Shown: positions 56,538 through 64,000 of the stretch, in pieces | Layout: the number at the start of each line of letters is the position of its first letter | How positions within the stretch are numbered: the stretch's first letter is position 1 | Origin: an uncultured Lachnospiraceae bacterium | GTDB lineage: Bacteria > Bacillota > Clostridia > Lachnospirales > Lachnospiraceae | NCBI GenBank assembly: GCA_902762905.1 | Contig: CACWQE010000001.1 | Coordinates: 1-64,000 of the forward strand | Length of the DNA stretch: 64,000 nucleotides | Direction: 5' to 3' | Made by a program: the position numbers and the translations under genes | Notes under the pieces: generated by a model | Databases searched by the model: none | Seen by the model: only the letters and a program-made list of their open reading frames with translations | What the model was told of the DNA's origin: nothing

Positions 56538-56556
56538 AATATAAGGAGATTCCAAC

Positions 56557-56859
56557 ATGAGATTGCAGTATATTAGGGCGTTTATTGTTCTGTTGGCTGG
56601 CTTAATTGCGTTAATTGTTAATATGTGCATGGGGAGACAGATTACAATTTCGCTGTTGATTGTTCTGATTGTGATCCTTATATTTTATGTAATTGGTACA
56701 TTGGTGGTTGAGATTCTTCAAAAGGGAATGGATACATCCAATGATGAGAAAACGGATGCACAACAGGTGGAAGAGGAAGAGAACGAGCAGGACGATTCGG
56801 ATAATGTGGATGATACACCAAGTGTTCATTTCGATGACGAGGATGAAGAAGAGGTATAA
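56557..56859 (+). CDS. Small membrane protein of unknown function
   Basis: A 100-residue protein with two membrane helices (about residues 7-23 and 28-52) and a very acidic C-terminal tail of about 40 residues (Asp/Glu, few Lys). I do not recognise a family. AAGGAG precedes the ATG. It lies between cheD and sigD, where Bacillus has no gene. Confidence 0.75.
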   Translation: MRLQYIRAFIVLLAGLIALIVNMCMGRQITISLLIVLIVILIFYVIGTLVVEILQKGMDTSNDEKTDAQQVEEEENEQDDSDNVDDTPSVHFDDEDEEEV

Positions 56860-56904
56860 TGCGTTCTGAACAGATAATGATAATATAGTATTGGAGTGTT
56901 TACA

Positions 56905-57669
56905 ATGGAGGAGACCAGGAAAGACAAACTCTGGAAAGATTATATTAAAACCCGTTCTGAGAAATTACGGGAGCAGATTATTGTAGAATATGTTCCCTTG
57001 GTTAAGTTAGTAGCAGGACGACTGAATATGTATTTAGGGTATACAGTGGAATATGATGATCTGGTTGGGTATGGGATCTTTGGCTTAATTGATGCAATTG
57101 ACAAATTTGATTATGGAAAAGGAATTAAGTTTGAGACATATGCAAGTTTACGGATACGTGGATCGATATTAGATCAGATCCGGAAGATGGATTGGATTCC
57201 CCGTTCTGTCAGACAGAAACAGAAACAGATGGAGAGTGCGATTACCAAGTTAGAGAAAGAAAAGGGTGCGAATGTCAAGGATAAAGATATTGCGCAAGAG
57301 TTGGGAATCTCGATAGAAGAGTATCGTAATTGGGAAGGATTGACTAATATTTCCAACATTGCTTCGTTAGACGAATTTATGGAGCAGGGAACGGAAAATG
57401 GTGTTAAAGAGTTCCGAAATACCGCATACGTCGAACCAGAAGATGCTGTTGACCGGGAAGAGGTCAAACAAATGTTGATGGCAGCATTGGATTTGTTGAC
57501 AGAGAAAGAAAGAAAAGTTGTTTTATTATACTATTATGAAGATCTGACACTCAAAGAAGTGGCACAGGTTCTGGAAGTATCGGAATCGAGAATTTCTCAA
57601 CTGCATTCAAAAGCGTTAGAGAAGATGAAGAAACAACTTGGAAAATATTTTGAGATATTAATGGGATAA
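56905..57669 (+). CDS. sigD: Flagellar sigma factor FliA/SigD
   Basis: A 254-residue sigma-28 factor. Region 2 (EYDDLVGYGIFGLIDAIDKFD; RIRGSILDQIRKMDWIPRSVR, in parts), region 3 and region 4 (YYEDLTLKEVAQVLEVSESRISQLH, in parts) are present. The ATG at 56905 follows TTGGAG by 8 bases; GTG 56896 overlaps that site. It drives late flagellar genes, none of which (flagellin, for example) are in the window. Confidence 0.96.
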   Translation: MEETRKDKLWKDYIKTRSEKLREQIIVEYVPLVKLVAGRLNMYLGYTVEYDDLVGYGIFGLIDAIDKFDYGKGIKFETYASLRIRGSILDQIRKMDWIPRSVRQKQKQMESAITKLEKEKGANVKDKDIAQELGISIEEYRNWEGLTNISNIASLDEFMEQGTENGVKEFRNTAYVEPEDAVDREEVKQMLMAALDLLTEKERKVVLLYYYEDLTLKEVAQVLEVSESRISQLHSKALEKMKKQLGKYFEILMG

Positions 57670-57692
57670 GAGACAGTAAGGAGGTAGATCAT

Positions 57693-59294
57693 ATGAGATA
57701 CACGAATGCGTATTTTCAGTTAGTGATCCGGGCGAATGGAGTATTTATCCGGATATATCCAGCGCAGGATAATGGTAAGCCAATTGTGATGCCGGAATTG
57801 ATCCAATATCTTGAACAATGCGGAATTACCGAGTATGATATACCGAAACTGACCAAAGAAGTCTCTATGGCGAAAGAAATCAAGGAGATTTATGTTTCGT
57901 CTAATTTGATTACAGAAGTGGATGAAAAAGCAGCTGTTCGGGTTTCAGAGGACAAAATGTTAGCAGTTATTCGTTTTTATCCACCGTCAGAGAACGGAAA
58001 AAGGATGACAGAACGGGAAATCCTCAATGAACTGACCAGATATCGGATTCGTTATGGAATTTCTGAGAAGATAATTCGTGCATTTGTTGCAGGTCCCCAG
58101 TATTGCAGGGATATTCCAATTGCGAAGGGAACTGCGGTTATACAGGGAAAAGATGCAGTGATTCAATATATGTTTGAGACGGAGCCGACCTCTAAGCCAA
58201 AGTTATTAGAGGATGGAAGCGTAGATTTCCATGAACTGAATCTGTTTACTTCTGTGAAACAGGGAGAGTTATTGGCCAAGATGACTCCAGAAGTAGAAGG
58301 TACACCGGGAATGGATGTTTTCGGCAATAAGGTAATGCCTCTTAAGGTTAAGCGTGGAGTATTGAAATATGGTCGTAACATTGAGCTGTCTGAAGACAGA
58401 ACAGAGATTTATTCTCAGGTTGATGGAGATGTGAAGTTAGAGGGGGATACGGTTTTTGTATCCAATACTTACCGGATTGCTGCGAATGTAGATCCGTCTA
58501 CAGGTGATATTCATTATACAGGTAATGTGGTTATTCCGGGTAACGTGTGTGCGGGATTTACGGTAGAAGCTTCCGGGGATATAGAAGTAGACGGTGTTGT
58601 GGAAGGTGCTACTTTGATTGCAGGTGGTAATATTGTATTGAAACGTGGTGTGCAGGGCATGAACCGGTGTCTGTTACAGGCGGGAAATGATATCGTAGCC
58701 AAGTTCATTGAAAGCTGCACAGCAAAAGCTGGTCGAACAGTTAATGTTGGTTCTTGTCTGCATTCTAATGTGGATGCGGGAGAAAAGGTAATTGTCAGTG
58801 GACGAAAGGGCTTTGTGATCGGTGGTAATGTATCTGCAGGCAAACGAATAGAAGCGAGTGTTTTTGGCAATAAAATGAATACAGCAACAGAATTGAAAGT
58901 GGGAGTTGAGCCGGAAATCTTAGACCGTGTGAAAGAATTGAGTGTTTCAATCAAGACAAAACAGGATGAACTGCTGGAGAATAAGCAGATTTTAGAGACA
59001 CTTCGCAAGAAGATGACAGAGGGAGTCAAGTTATTGCCTAATCAGCTTGTTGCAGCCAAACAGGCGGGTGAGCTGTTCAAACAGCTATCGGCTGATCTGG
59101 AGGCAGAGTCCAAAGAATATTTGGAATTGAAACAGACGATTGAGGAGAAGAAGGGTGGAAGAATTGTAGTGAATTATACAATCTATCCTGGGGTGTCTAT
59201 TCATATTGCGAACCGTGTATATCCGGTGAAAGATGTGAGAAGCAGATGCCAGTTCCATTTAGATGGCGCAGATGTGGTGAGTATGTCGATATAG
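57693..59294 (+). CDS. FapA/DUF342 family polymer-forming protein
   Basis: A 533-residue protein with an N-terminal wing domain, a right-handed beta-helix made of Gly/Val repeats (about residues 240-400, for example GNVVIPGNVCAGFTVEASG), and a C-terminal coiled coil (about 405-490). This is the FapA layout. Members are often near flagellar or c-di-GMP genes; the function is unknown. AAGGAGG precedes the ATG. Confidence 0.88.
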   Translation: MRYTNAYFQLVIRANGVFIRIYPAQDNGKPIVMPELIQYLEQCGITEYDIPKLTKEVSMAKEIKEIYVSSNLITEVDEKAAVRVSEDKMLAVIRFYPPSENGKRMTEREILNELTRYRIRYGISEKIIRAFVAGPQYCRDIPIAKGTAVIQGKDAVIQYMFETEPTSKPKLLEDGSVDFHELNLFTSVKQGELLAKMTPEVEGTPGMDVFGNKVMPLKVKRGVLKYGRNIELSEDRTEIYSQVDGDVKLEGDTVFVSNTYRIAANVDPSTGDIHYTGNVVIPGNVCAGFTVEASGDIEVDGVVEGATLIAGGNIVLKRGVQGMNRCLLQAGNDIVAKFIESCTAKAGRTVNVGSCLHSNVDAGEKVIVSGRKGFVIGGNVSAGKRIEASVFGNKMNTATELKVGVEPEILDRVKELSVSIKTKQDELLENKQILETLRKKMTEGVKLLPNQLVAAKQAGELFKQLSADLEAESKEYLELKQTIEEKKGGRIVVNYTIYPGVSIHIANRVYPVKDVRSRCQFHLDGADVVSMSI

Positions 59295-59306
59295 GAGGTC
59301 TTTTGG

Positions 59307-59639
59307 ATGATACGACCAATTGAAATGCAGATGCTCCTGCCACGAACAGAGTCGGTTGGAACAGAGAAACATTTTGAAAATCGTCAGATTGTGAATGAGA
59401 ATAATTTTGCAGCCAATGAAGTACAAAAAGAGGTGCAGCATAATAGTGAGACTGTGATCAAGAAGGATGCAAATCAGTTTGCGGAATACCAATATGATGC
59501 AAAAGAAGAAGGCAACGGAACTTATCAGGATTCCAGACGAAGACGGAGAAAGAAAGAGCAGTCGGAGGAAGAAGAAATGATAGCAGAAGCATCTGCACGG
59601 GATGAGAAGAAACAGCCAAGGATTAATATACAGATATAG
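59307..59639 (+). CDS. Short, disordered protein of unknown function
   Basis: A 110-residue protein that is hydrophilic throughout and rich in Glu, Lys, Gln and Asn, with an Arg/Lys cluster (SRRRRRKKEQ) near residue 76. It has no membrane helix and looks disordered. The RBS AGGAGGTC, close spacing and normal codon use argue that it is real. No family recognised. Confidence 0.65.
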   Translation: MIRPIEMQMLLPRTESVGTEKHFENRQIVNENNFAANEVQKEVQHNSETVIKKDANQFAEYQYDAKEEGNGTYQDSRRRRRKKEQSEEEEMIAEASARDEKKQPRINIQI

Positions 59640-59652
59640 ACAGGAGTAGAAA

Positions 59653-60453
59653 ATGACACCATTAATTGTAGCAATGATTATAATAGGAATTGTGTTTATT
59701 CTAGTAAGTTTTTTTGTTTCAGAGAAACTTACGAAGAAGGAATCGGACTTTAATATTGATCTGCTTACAGTAGACGATAATTATGAGTTTTCAGATCGTG
59801 AACTTAAGATCATTAAGAGAAAGATTGAAGATGTGATTGCCAATCAGGCAAAAGATATCTTGTATGAAACGAATGAATCCCTTTCGTCTATGGCAAATGA
59901 GAAGACAATGGCATTGGGAGATTATGCGGTTGCGGTTTGTGAACAGATTGAGAAGAACCACAAAGAAGTCATGTTTCTATATAGTATGTTAGATGACAAA
60001 CAAAAAGAGATCATGAATACAGTTAAGAAGATTGATGAGACCAAGAAGCAATTAGAAGAGATTCTTGCAGGATATAAGGAAGATGTACGACAGATGCAAC
60101 CGAAAGCAGCAATGCCGGTAACGTCTAACACAATTTCGGAATCTCCTGTAATGGATGAAAAGAAGAATGTCGAGTCAGATAAAAAAGCACAGAAGGTAGA
60201 GCAAGTGCCAGAGTCTGATTTAGAGGAAGAAAAGAGTGCATCAGAAGAAGATGTTTTTCAGGAATTAGATGCTGCGGATGACAGTTTAGAGGATACATTA
60301 GAAGAGGAATTTGAAGAAAATGCAAACTCCAATGATATCATTTTAGAGATGCACAGAAATGGTAACAGTATTATTGAGATTGCCAAACAGTTAGGGCTTG
60401 GTGTAGGCGAAGTGAAATTAGTGATTGATTTGTACCAGGGAGAGAAAGAATGA
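59653..60453 (+). CDS. SwrB/YlxL-like membrane protein with C-terminal HTH
   Basis: A 266-residue protein with an N-terminal helix (residues 3-24), a coiled coil (about 50-150), an acidic linker and a C-terminal helix-turn-helix (EMHRNGNSIIEIAKQLGLGVGEVKLV, in parts). This is the layout of DUF6115/YlxL. In Bacillus SwrB (YlxL) is encoded between sigD and rpsB and promotes FliP-dependent export activation; position and form agree. Confidence 0.78.
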   Translation: MTPLIVAMIIIGIVFILVSFFVSEKLTKKESDFNIDLLTVDDNYEFSDRELKIIKRKIEDVIANQAKDILYETNESLSSMANEKTMALGDYAVAVCEQIEKNHKEVMFLYSMLDDKQKEIMNTVKKIDETKKQLEEILAGYKEDVRQMQPKAAMPVTSNTISESPVMDEKKNVESDKKAQKVEQVPESDLEEEKSASEEDVFQELDAADDSLEDTLEEEFEENANSNDIILEMHRNGNSIIEIAKQLGLGVGEVKLVIDLYQGEKE

Positions 60454-60980
60454 AATTCAGATATTTTTTAAGGGGAGTTGGAATTGGAATTGTATTTGCA
60501 ACCATTATTTTCTCAGTTGCGTACCGGCAATCGGGTAATTCAAAGATGACAGACCAGCAGGTGATTGAGAGGGCTAAGAAATTGGGAATGGTTGAACCGA
60601 GCACGTCCATCAAAGATCTGCTAGATCATAATTCGTCGAAGACAGAAACTGAGACGGCGAGTGATTCTAAAACAGAGACTTTGCAGGTGAAGGAAGAAGA
60701 TACGACGACGGAAGCAACGACAGAGGCTGCTACTGAGGTGACATCGGAGGAGAATACAGAACAACCGGTAGAGACAGTAGAGATTACAGTTGCAAGAGGA
60801 TCTGCATCAGATACGGTATGTCAGCAGTTGAAGGATGCCGGAATGATAGAAGATGCATCCGAATTCGACAAATATCTGATCGACAACGGATACGCATCCA
60901 GAATCCGGGTAGGAACACATACTCTTACAAAAGGGATGGATTTTCATGCCATTGCGGAAGCAATTTCTGACCCTTTATAA
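60450..60980 (+). CDS. Membrane protein with an MltG/YceG-like N-terminal domain only
   Basis: A 176-residue protein with one N-terminal helix (about residues 5-22), a Thr/Glu-rich linker (about 60-105), and a C-terminal LysM-like module: ITVARGSASDTVCQQLKDAG, then VGTHTLTKGMDFHAIAEAIS. This is the module of the transglycosylase MltG/YceG, but the catalytic domain is missing. It overlaps the previous gene by 4 bases (ATGA). Confidence 0.72.
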   Translation: MKFRYFLRGVGIGIVFATIIFSVAYRQSGNSKMTDQQVIERAKKLGMVEPSTSIKDLLDHNSSKTETETASDSKTETLQVKEEDTTTEATTEAATEVTSEENTEQPVETVEITVARGSASDTVCQQLKDAGMIEDASEFDKYLIDNGYASRIRVGTHTLTKGMDFHAIAEAISDPL

Positions 60981-61030
60981 GGCTTGATGCTAAGATTATT
61001 GAAATTCATACAAAAAAATACAAAAAATCC

Positions 61031-61064
61031 TTGTGGTATTTGTTTTCCTATGCTATAATACCAC
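61031..61064 (+). promoter_or_regulatory. rpsB promoter with an overlapping palindrome
   Basis: TTGTGG (61031-61036), 17 bases, TATAAT (61054-61059) with an extended TGC. An 8-base perfect inverted repeat, GTGGTATT (61033-61040) and AATACCAC (61057-61064), brackets the spacer and the -10. It may be an operator. Confidence 0.65.
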
Positions 61065-61105
61065 TCGGTAAAAATAAAACACAACGGTGGATTATCCGGA
61101 GTGGT
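61060..61105 (+). other. Structured 5' leader of rpsB
   Basis: ACCACTC (61060-61066) can pair with GAGTGGT (61099-61105), extended by GG/CC with a bulge. The same CCAC can instead pair with GTGG at 61087-61090. Such exclusive choices are typical of autoregulatory leaders. No T-run follows. The leader totals about 125 bases to the ATG. Confidence 0.45.
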
Positions 61106-61189
61106 GCAGATTTATAATCAAAGGACGCGTGTTATAGACCTGTTTCCGGACATGAGAAGTCGTTGGAAGACAAACCAGGAGGTATAATT

Positions 61190-61921
61190 ATGAGCGTTAT
61201 TTCAATGAAACAGTTATTGGAAGCCGGTGTACATTTTGGACACCAGACAAGAAGATGGAACCCTAAGATGGCTGAGTACATTTATACTGAGCGTAACGGA
61301 ATCTACATCATTGACTTACAGAAGTCAGTTGGTAAGGTAGATGAAGCTTACGAAGCAATTAAGAAATGTGCTGCAGAGGGTGGCAAGATTTTATTCGTAG
61401 GTACTAAGAAGCAGGCTCAGGATTCTGTTAAGACAGAGGCTGAGAGATGCGGTATGTACTATGTTAACGAGAGATGGTTAGGTGGTATGCTTACGAACTG
61501 GAGAACAATCGAGACTCGTATCGCTACCTTGAAGAAGTATGAGAAGATGGAAGAGGACGGAACATTTGACGTACTTCCTAAGAAAGAGGTTATCAACATC
61601 AAGAAAGAGATGGATAAGCTTCAGAAGAACTTAGGTGGTATTAAGGAAATGGGCGGTGCTCCAGATATGATCTTTGTTGTAGATCCACGCAAAGAGAGAA
61701 TTTGTATTCAGGAAGCTCATTCATTAGGAATTCCTTTGGTTGGTATCGCTGATACAAACTGTGATCCAGAAGAGTTAGATTATGTAATTCCTGGTAATGA
61801 TGATGCAATTCGTGCAGTTAAGTTGATCGTTGCTAAGATGGCAGATGCTGTTATCGAAGCAAATCAGGGTATGGATGCTGAGACAGAAGAAGTTGCAGAA
61901 GAGGCAGCTACTGAGGAATAA
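61190..61921 (+). CDS. rpsB: 30S ribosomal protein S2
   Basis: A 243-residue ribosomal protein with the standard motifs [19 protein letters not shown] and [10 protein letters not shown], plus an acidic C-terminal tail. The ATG at 61190 follows AGGAGG; an in-frame ATG at 61163 lies before that site. It is followed by tsf, the universal order. Confidence 0.97.
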   Translation: MSVISMKQLLEAGVHFGHQTRRWNPKMAEYIYTERNGIYIIDLQKSVGKVDEAYEAIKKCAAEGGKILFVGTKKQAQDSVKTEAERCGMYYVNERWLGGMLTNWRTIETRIATLKKYEKMEEDGTFDVLPKKEVINIKKEMDKLQKNLGGIKEMGGAPDMIFVVDPRKERICIQEAHSLGIPLVGIADTNCDPEELDYVIPGNDDAIRAVKLIVAKMADAVIEANQGMDAETEEVAEEAATEE

Positions 61922-61931
61922 TAGCAATTGT

Positions 61932-61963
61932 GGAATAGAACGACGTATAGGCCGTTCTATTCC
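61932..61963 (+). other. Intergenic hairpin between rpsB and tsf
   Basis: GGAATAGAACG (61932-61942) and CGTTCTATTCC (61953-61963) form a perfect 11-base stem with a 10-base loop. The T-run is weak (TTTGTAT), so it is at most a partial terminator. It could adjust the S2:EF-Ts ratio. Confidence 0.65.
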
Positions 61964-61995
61964 TTTGTATACTAAGAATATGGAGGACATTTGAG

Positions 61996-63084
61996 ATGGC
62001 TATTACAGCAAGTATGGTAAAAGAGCTTCGTGAGATGACCGGAGCTGGTATGATGGATTGTAAGAAAGCACTTACTGAGTGTGATGGTAATATGGATGCA
62101 GCAGTAGAAGCACTTCGTAAGAGCGGTGCTGCTAAGGCTGAGAAGAAAGCAAGCAGAATTGCTGCTGAAGGTATTGCAAGAGCTGCTATTTCTGCAGATG
62201 CAAAGACAGGTGTTGTTGTTGAAGTTAACTCTGAGACAGATTTCGTTGCAAAGAACGAAGTATTCCAGACATTTGTTCAGGAGATTGCTGATCAGGCACT
62301 TGTTTCTTCATTGAATGGTGGCGACAACGGTGAGGATGTTGCAGCATTATTAGAAGAAAGCGGCTTGAAAGATGCACTTGTAGAAAAGACAGCTACGATC
62401 GGTGAGAAGTTATCTTTCCGTCGTTTTGAGAAAGTCACTGGCGATTGTGTAGTATCTTACTTACACGGTGGCGGACGTATTGGCGTATTGGTTGCTGGTG
62501 CAGGCGCTGCAGATGATTCTGTAAAAGAAGCACTTGGCAATGTTGCAATGCAGATTGCAGCTATGAACCCACAGTATATCTGTAGAGCGGATATCTCAGC
62601 AGATGAGATGGCTAAATTAAAAGAGATTACCATTGACAGTGCATTAAATGATCCTTTCTCACTTCCAAAGCCAATCTTACAGGGATTGCTTGATAAGGCT
62701 GTTAATGATAAGAAGTGGAGTGATGAGGATATCGCAATCTTCGAAGAGAAGAAGAGCAATATGAATTATCTTCCAAACTTCCTTTCAACAGAAGCTAAGA
62801 ATACATTAGCAGAGTTAGCTATTGCTGACAAGGATGCTATTGTTGGTAATAAGATCTTCAATGGTCTTGTTGAGGGACGTATTTCTAAGCATGTAAAAGA
62901 GATCAGTCTTATGGATCAGACTTATGTTAAGGCTGAAGATGGTAAGCAGTCAGTTGCTAAGTATCTTGAGTCAGTTAGCAAGGATCTTAAAGTTGCTAAG
63001 TTCGTTCGCTTCGAAGTTGGTGAAGGTATGGAGAAGAAGAACGAAGATTTCGCAGCAGAAGTTGCAGCTCAGATGGGTAACTAA
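61996..63084 (+). CDS. tsf: Elongation factor Ts
   Basis: A 362-residue nucleotide exchange factor for EF-Tu. The N-terminal UBA part (VKELREMTGAGMMDCKKAL) and TDFVAKNE core are typical. It is longer than the usual 280-300 residues: about 60 extra residues lie between roughly residue 220 and the EGRISKHVKEISLMDQ motif. GGAGGAC precedes the ATG. pyrH and frr, which usually follow, are absent. Confidence 0.95.
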   Translation: MAITASMVKELREMTGAGMMDCKKALTECDGNMDAAVEALRKSGAAKAEKKASRIAAEGIARAAISADAKTGVVVEVNSETDFVAKNEVFQTFVQEIADQALVSSLNGGDNGEDVAALLEESGLKDALVEKTATIGEKLSFRRFEKVTGDCVVSYLHGGGRIGVLVAGAGAADDSVKEALGNVAMQIAAMNPQYICRADISADEMAKLKEITIDSALNDPFSLPKPILQGLLDKAVNDKKWSDEDIAIFEEKKSNMNYLPNFLSTEAKNTLAELAIADKDAIVGNKIFNGLVEGRISKHVKEISLMDQTYVKAEDGKQSVAKYLESVSKDLKVAKFVRFEVGEGMEKKNEDFAAEVAAQMGN

Positions 63085-63110
63085 TCTGTCGTAATAATAA
63101 AAGATAATAG

Positions 63111-63146
63111 AACCACAGGGATTGATGTGATCTCTGTGGTTTTTTT
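63111..63146 (+). terminator. Terminator after tsf
   Basis: ACCACAG (63112-63118) pairs with CTGTGGT (63134-63140), followed by six T. It ends the rpsB-tsf operon. Confidence 0.9.
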
Positions 63147-63253
63147 ACTTTATAGGAAAATTTTTTGTTTGAGACTGTACAAGGAGTGAATGAGTATTTA
63201 CCCATTGGTAATAATAGATAAGGAATTTTTGAAATTCTTGTATAATATGCATA
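63147..63253. other. Spacer after the tsf terminator
   Basis: No gene is visible in this A/T-rich stretch. It holds a small hairpin (TTACC/GGTAA near 63198-63211) and a stray TATAAT at 63241-63246 without a usable -35. Confidence 0.5.
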
Positions 63254-63281
63254 TTTACATTTATTCACAGTATGATATAAT
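63254..63281 (+). promoter_or_regulatory. Promoter of the PTS gene
   Basis: TTTACA (63254-63259), 16 bases, TATAAT (63276-63281) with TGA before it (extended -10). The start point near 63288 lies just before the first operator. Confidence 0.65.
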
Positions 63282-63293
63282 CAAGGTATTGAA

Positions 63294-63310
63294 TGAGAAC
63301 GATACCACAT
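63294..63310 (+). promoter_or_regulatory. LacI/CcpA-type operator 1
   Basis: TGAGAACGATACCACAT matches the cre consensus TGWNANCGNTNWCA at 13 of 14 positions, and operator 2 at 15 of 17. It lies about 6 bases after the expected start of transcription, a roadblock position. Confidence 0.7.
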
Positions 63311-63351
63311 AAAAGAAAATGCTGACTTCTCATTATTTTTTAAAACAAGAG

Positions 63352-63368
63352 TGAGAACGATTACACAT
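63352..63368 (+). promoter_or_regulatory. LacI/CcpA-type operator 2 (cre match)
   Basis: TGAGAACGATTACACAT matches cre (TGWNANCGNTNWCA) at all 14 positions. It starts 58 bases after operator 1, so a LacI-family dimer pair or CcpA could bind both. It ends 16 bases before the PTS start codon. Confidence 0.75.
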
Positions 63369-63384
63369 CGAAGGAGGTATGATT

Positions 63385-64000
63385 ATGAATTATGGAAAAG
63401 CAGCATCAGAGGTTTTAACTCTGATCGGAGGAAAGGACAACATTGTATCTGCAGCGCATTGTGCAACCAGATTACGACTGGTTATTGCAGACAATGGCAA
63501 GTGTGATAAGACAGCACTTGAGAATGTAGAAGGGGTGAAAGGTGTTTTTGAGGCATCTGGACAGTTACAGATCATCTTTGGAACTGGAATTGTGAACAAG
63601 GTATATGATGCATTTATTGAACAGGCAGGGATTGCAGCTGGAACGAAAGAAGAGGTCAAGGCAGCAGCAACCAGCAAACAGAATGTATTTTTAAGAGCAA
63701 TCAAGACATTGGGTGATGTATTTGTTCCAATCATTCCGGCAATTGTAGCAAGTGGATTATTGATGGGCCTTTTGGAAGGTCTTTGTAATGTATGGCCACA
63801 GATGGCACAGTCGGGAACCTATACGATCATTCATCTTTTTGCAAATGCAGCATTTACCTTCCTGCCAATTCTGATCGCGATCAGTGCGGCTAAGGTATTT
63901 GGCGGTAATCAGTTTCTTGGAGCTGTTATTGGTATGATCATGATCCATCCAGATCTGTTAAATGCATGGAGTGTAGCCGGAGCTGATTCTATACCAACTG
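63385..64000 (+). CDS. PTS EIIBC component, sucrose/trehalose type (cut by window end)
   Basis: The first 205 codons of a sugar transporter-phosphotransferase. The EIIB domain has phospho-cysteine C26 in AAHCATRLRL, and the EIIC domain begins near residue 108 (DVFVPIIPAIVASGLLMG), with GMIMIHPDLLNAW near the end. This is the Glc/sucrose/trehalose/beta-glucoside superfamily; the HPDLLNAW phrase suggests the sucrose or trehalose branch, but specificity is not certain. AAGGAGG precedes the ATG. The 3' end lies beyond the window. Confidence 0.88.
   Translation, partial: MNYGKAASEVLTLIGGKDNIVSAAHCATRLRLVIADNGKCDKTALENVEGVKGVFEASGQLQIIFGTGIVNKVYDAFIEQAGIAAGTKEEVKAAATSKQNVFLRAIKTLGDVFVPIIPAIVASGLLMGLLEGLCNVWPQMAQSGTYTIIHLFANAAFTFLPILIAISAAKVFGGNQFLGAVIGMIMIHPDLLNAWSVAGADSIPT

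Noticed and set aside
63241..63246. TATAAT after tsf as the PTS promoter
   Set aside because: No -35 at a usable distance; the extended -10 at 63276-63281 is better supported.
1..64000. tRNA, rRNA, IS element, prophage or defence island
   Set aside because: Reading both strands, I found no cloverleaf, rRNA-like segment, transposase, integrase or nuclease genes; nearly all DNA is accounted for by core genes in tight operons.

Overview
The window looks like chromosomal core DNA from a motile, low-to-medium G+C, anaerobic Firmicute, most likely a Lachnospiraceae member (Roseburia/Agathobacter/Eubacterium type). The grounds are a clostridial Rnf complex, a long Bacillus/Clostridium-type fla/che operon with FliY, CheC and CheD, a SpoVB-like flippase, a YlmC/YmxH sporulation protein, CodY, and strong AGGAGG ribosome binding sites. 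I see no tRNA, rRNA, CRISPR array, insertion sequence or prophage. Species cannot be fixed by eye.

Layout. (1) 1-8.1 kb: a YqeY-like gene converges on and overlaps a SpoVB-like flippase. Divergent from the flippase is an Fe-S/tRNA-thiolation operon (Rrf2 regulator, IscS, IscU, MnmA). A three-gene metal-associated operon follows: a His-rich G3E GTPase, an unusual second NTPase fused to a YcgQ-like domain, and a small coiled-coil protein. (2) 8.1-12.7 kb: fabH-fabD-fabG-fabF-fabZ behind a consensus promoter and a long hairpin. acpP, an enoyl reductase and acc genes are absent from the cluster. (3) 12.8-20.6 kb: ApbE flavin transferase, a NusG-domain-II protein, a Gx transporter, then rnfCDGEAB and a membrane protein of unknown role. 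Together these make the ferredoxin:NAD+ ion pump and the enzyme that flavinylates it. (4) 20.8-27.2 kb: YlmC, NrdR, ComM-like AAA ATPase, DprA, TopA, CodY. (5) 27.3-61.0 kb: one nearly continuous flagellar/chemotaxis block, flgB to swrB-like. It encodes basal body, C-ring, export gate, hook, stator, chemotaxis core, sigma-D, and several uncharacterised small proteins. (6) 61.2-63.1 kb: rpsB and tsf. (7) 63.4 kb to the end: a truncated PTS EIIBC gene behind two LacI/CcpA-type operators.

The order dprA-topA-codY-flgB...sigD-swrB-rpsB-tsf is the ancestral Firmicute order known from Bacillus subtilis. Here trmFO/xerC/clpQY are missing between topA and codY, and pyrH-frr is missing after tsf.

The most interesting non-textbook points are: the G3E-like/YcgQ fusion next to the His-rich G3E GTPase; an IscR-type operator and back-to-back promoters before the Fe-S operon; a near-consensus CodY box at codY itself; a palindrome and alternative hairpins at rpsB; a hairpin at the very start of the fab transcript; a Cys-rich RnfE tail; a receiver-less CheB; and an MltG-like protein with no catalytic domain. 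I did not find a wholly new defence or mobile system.
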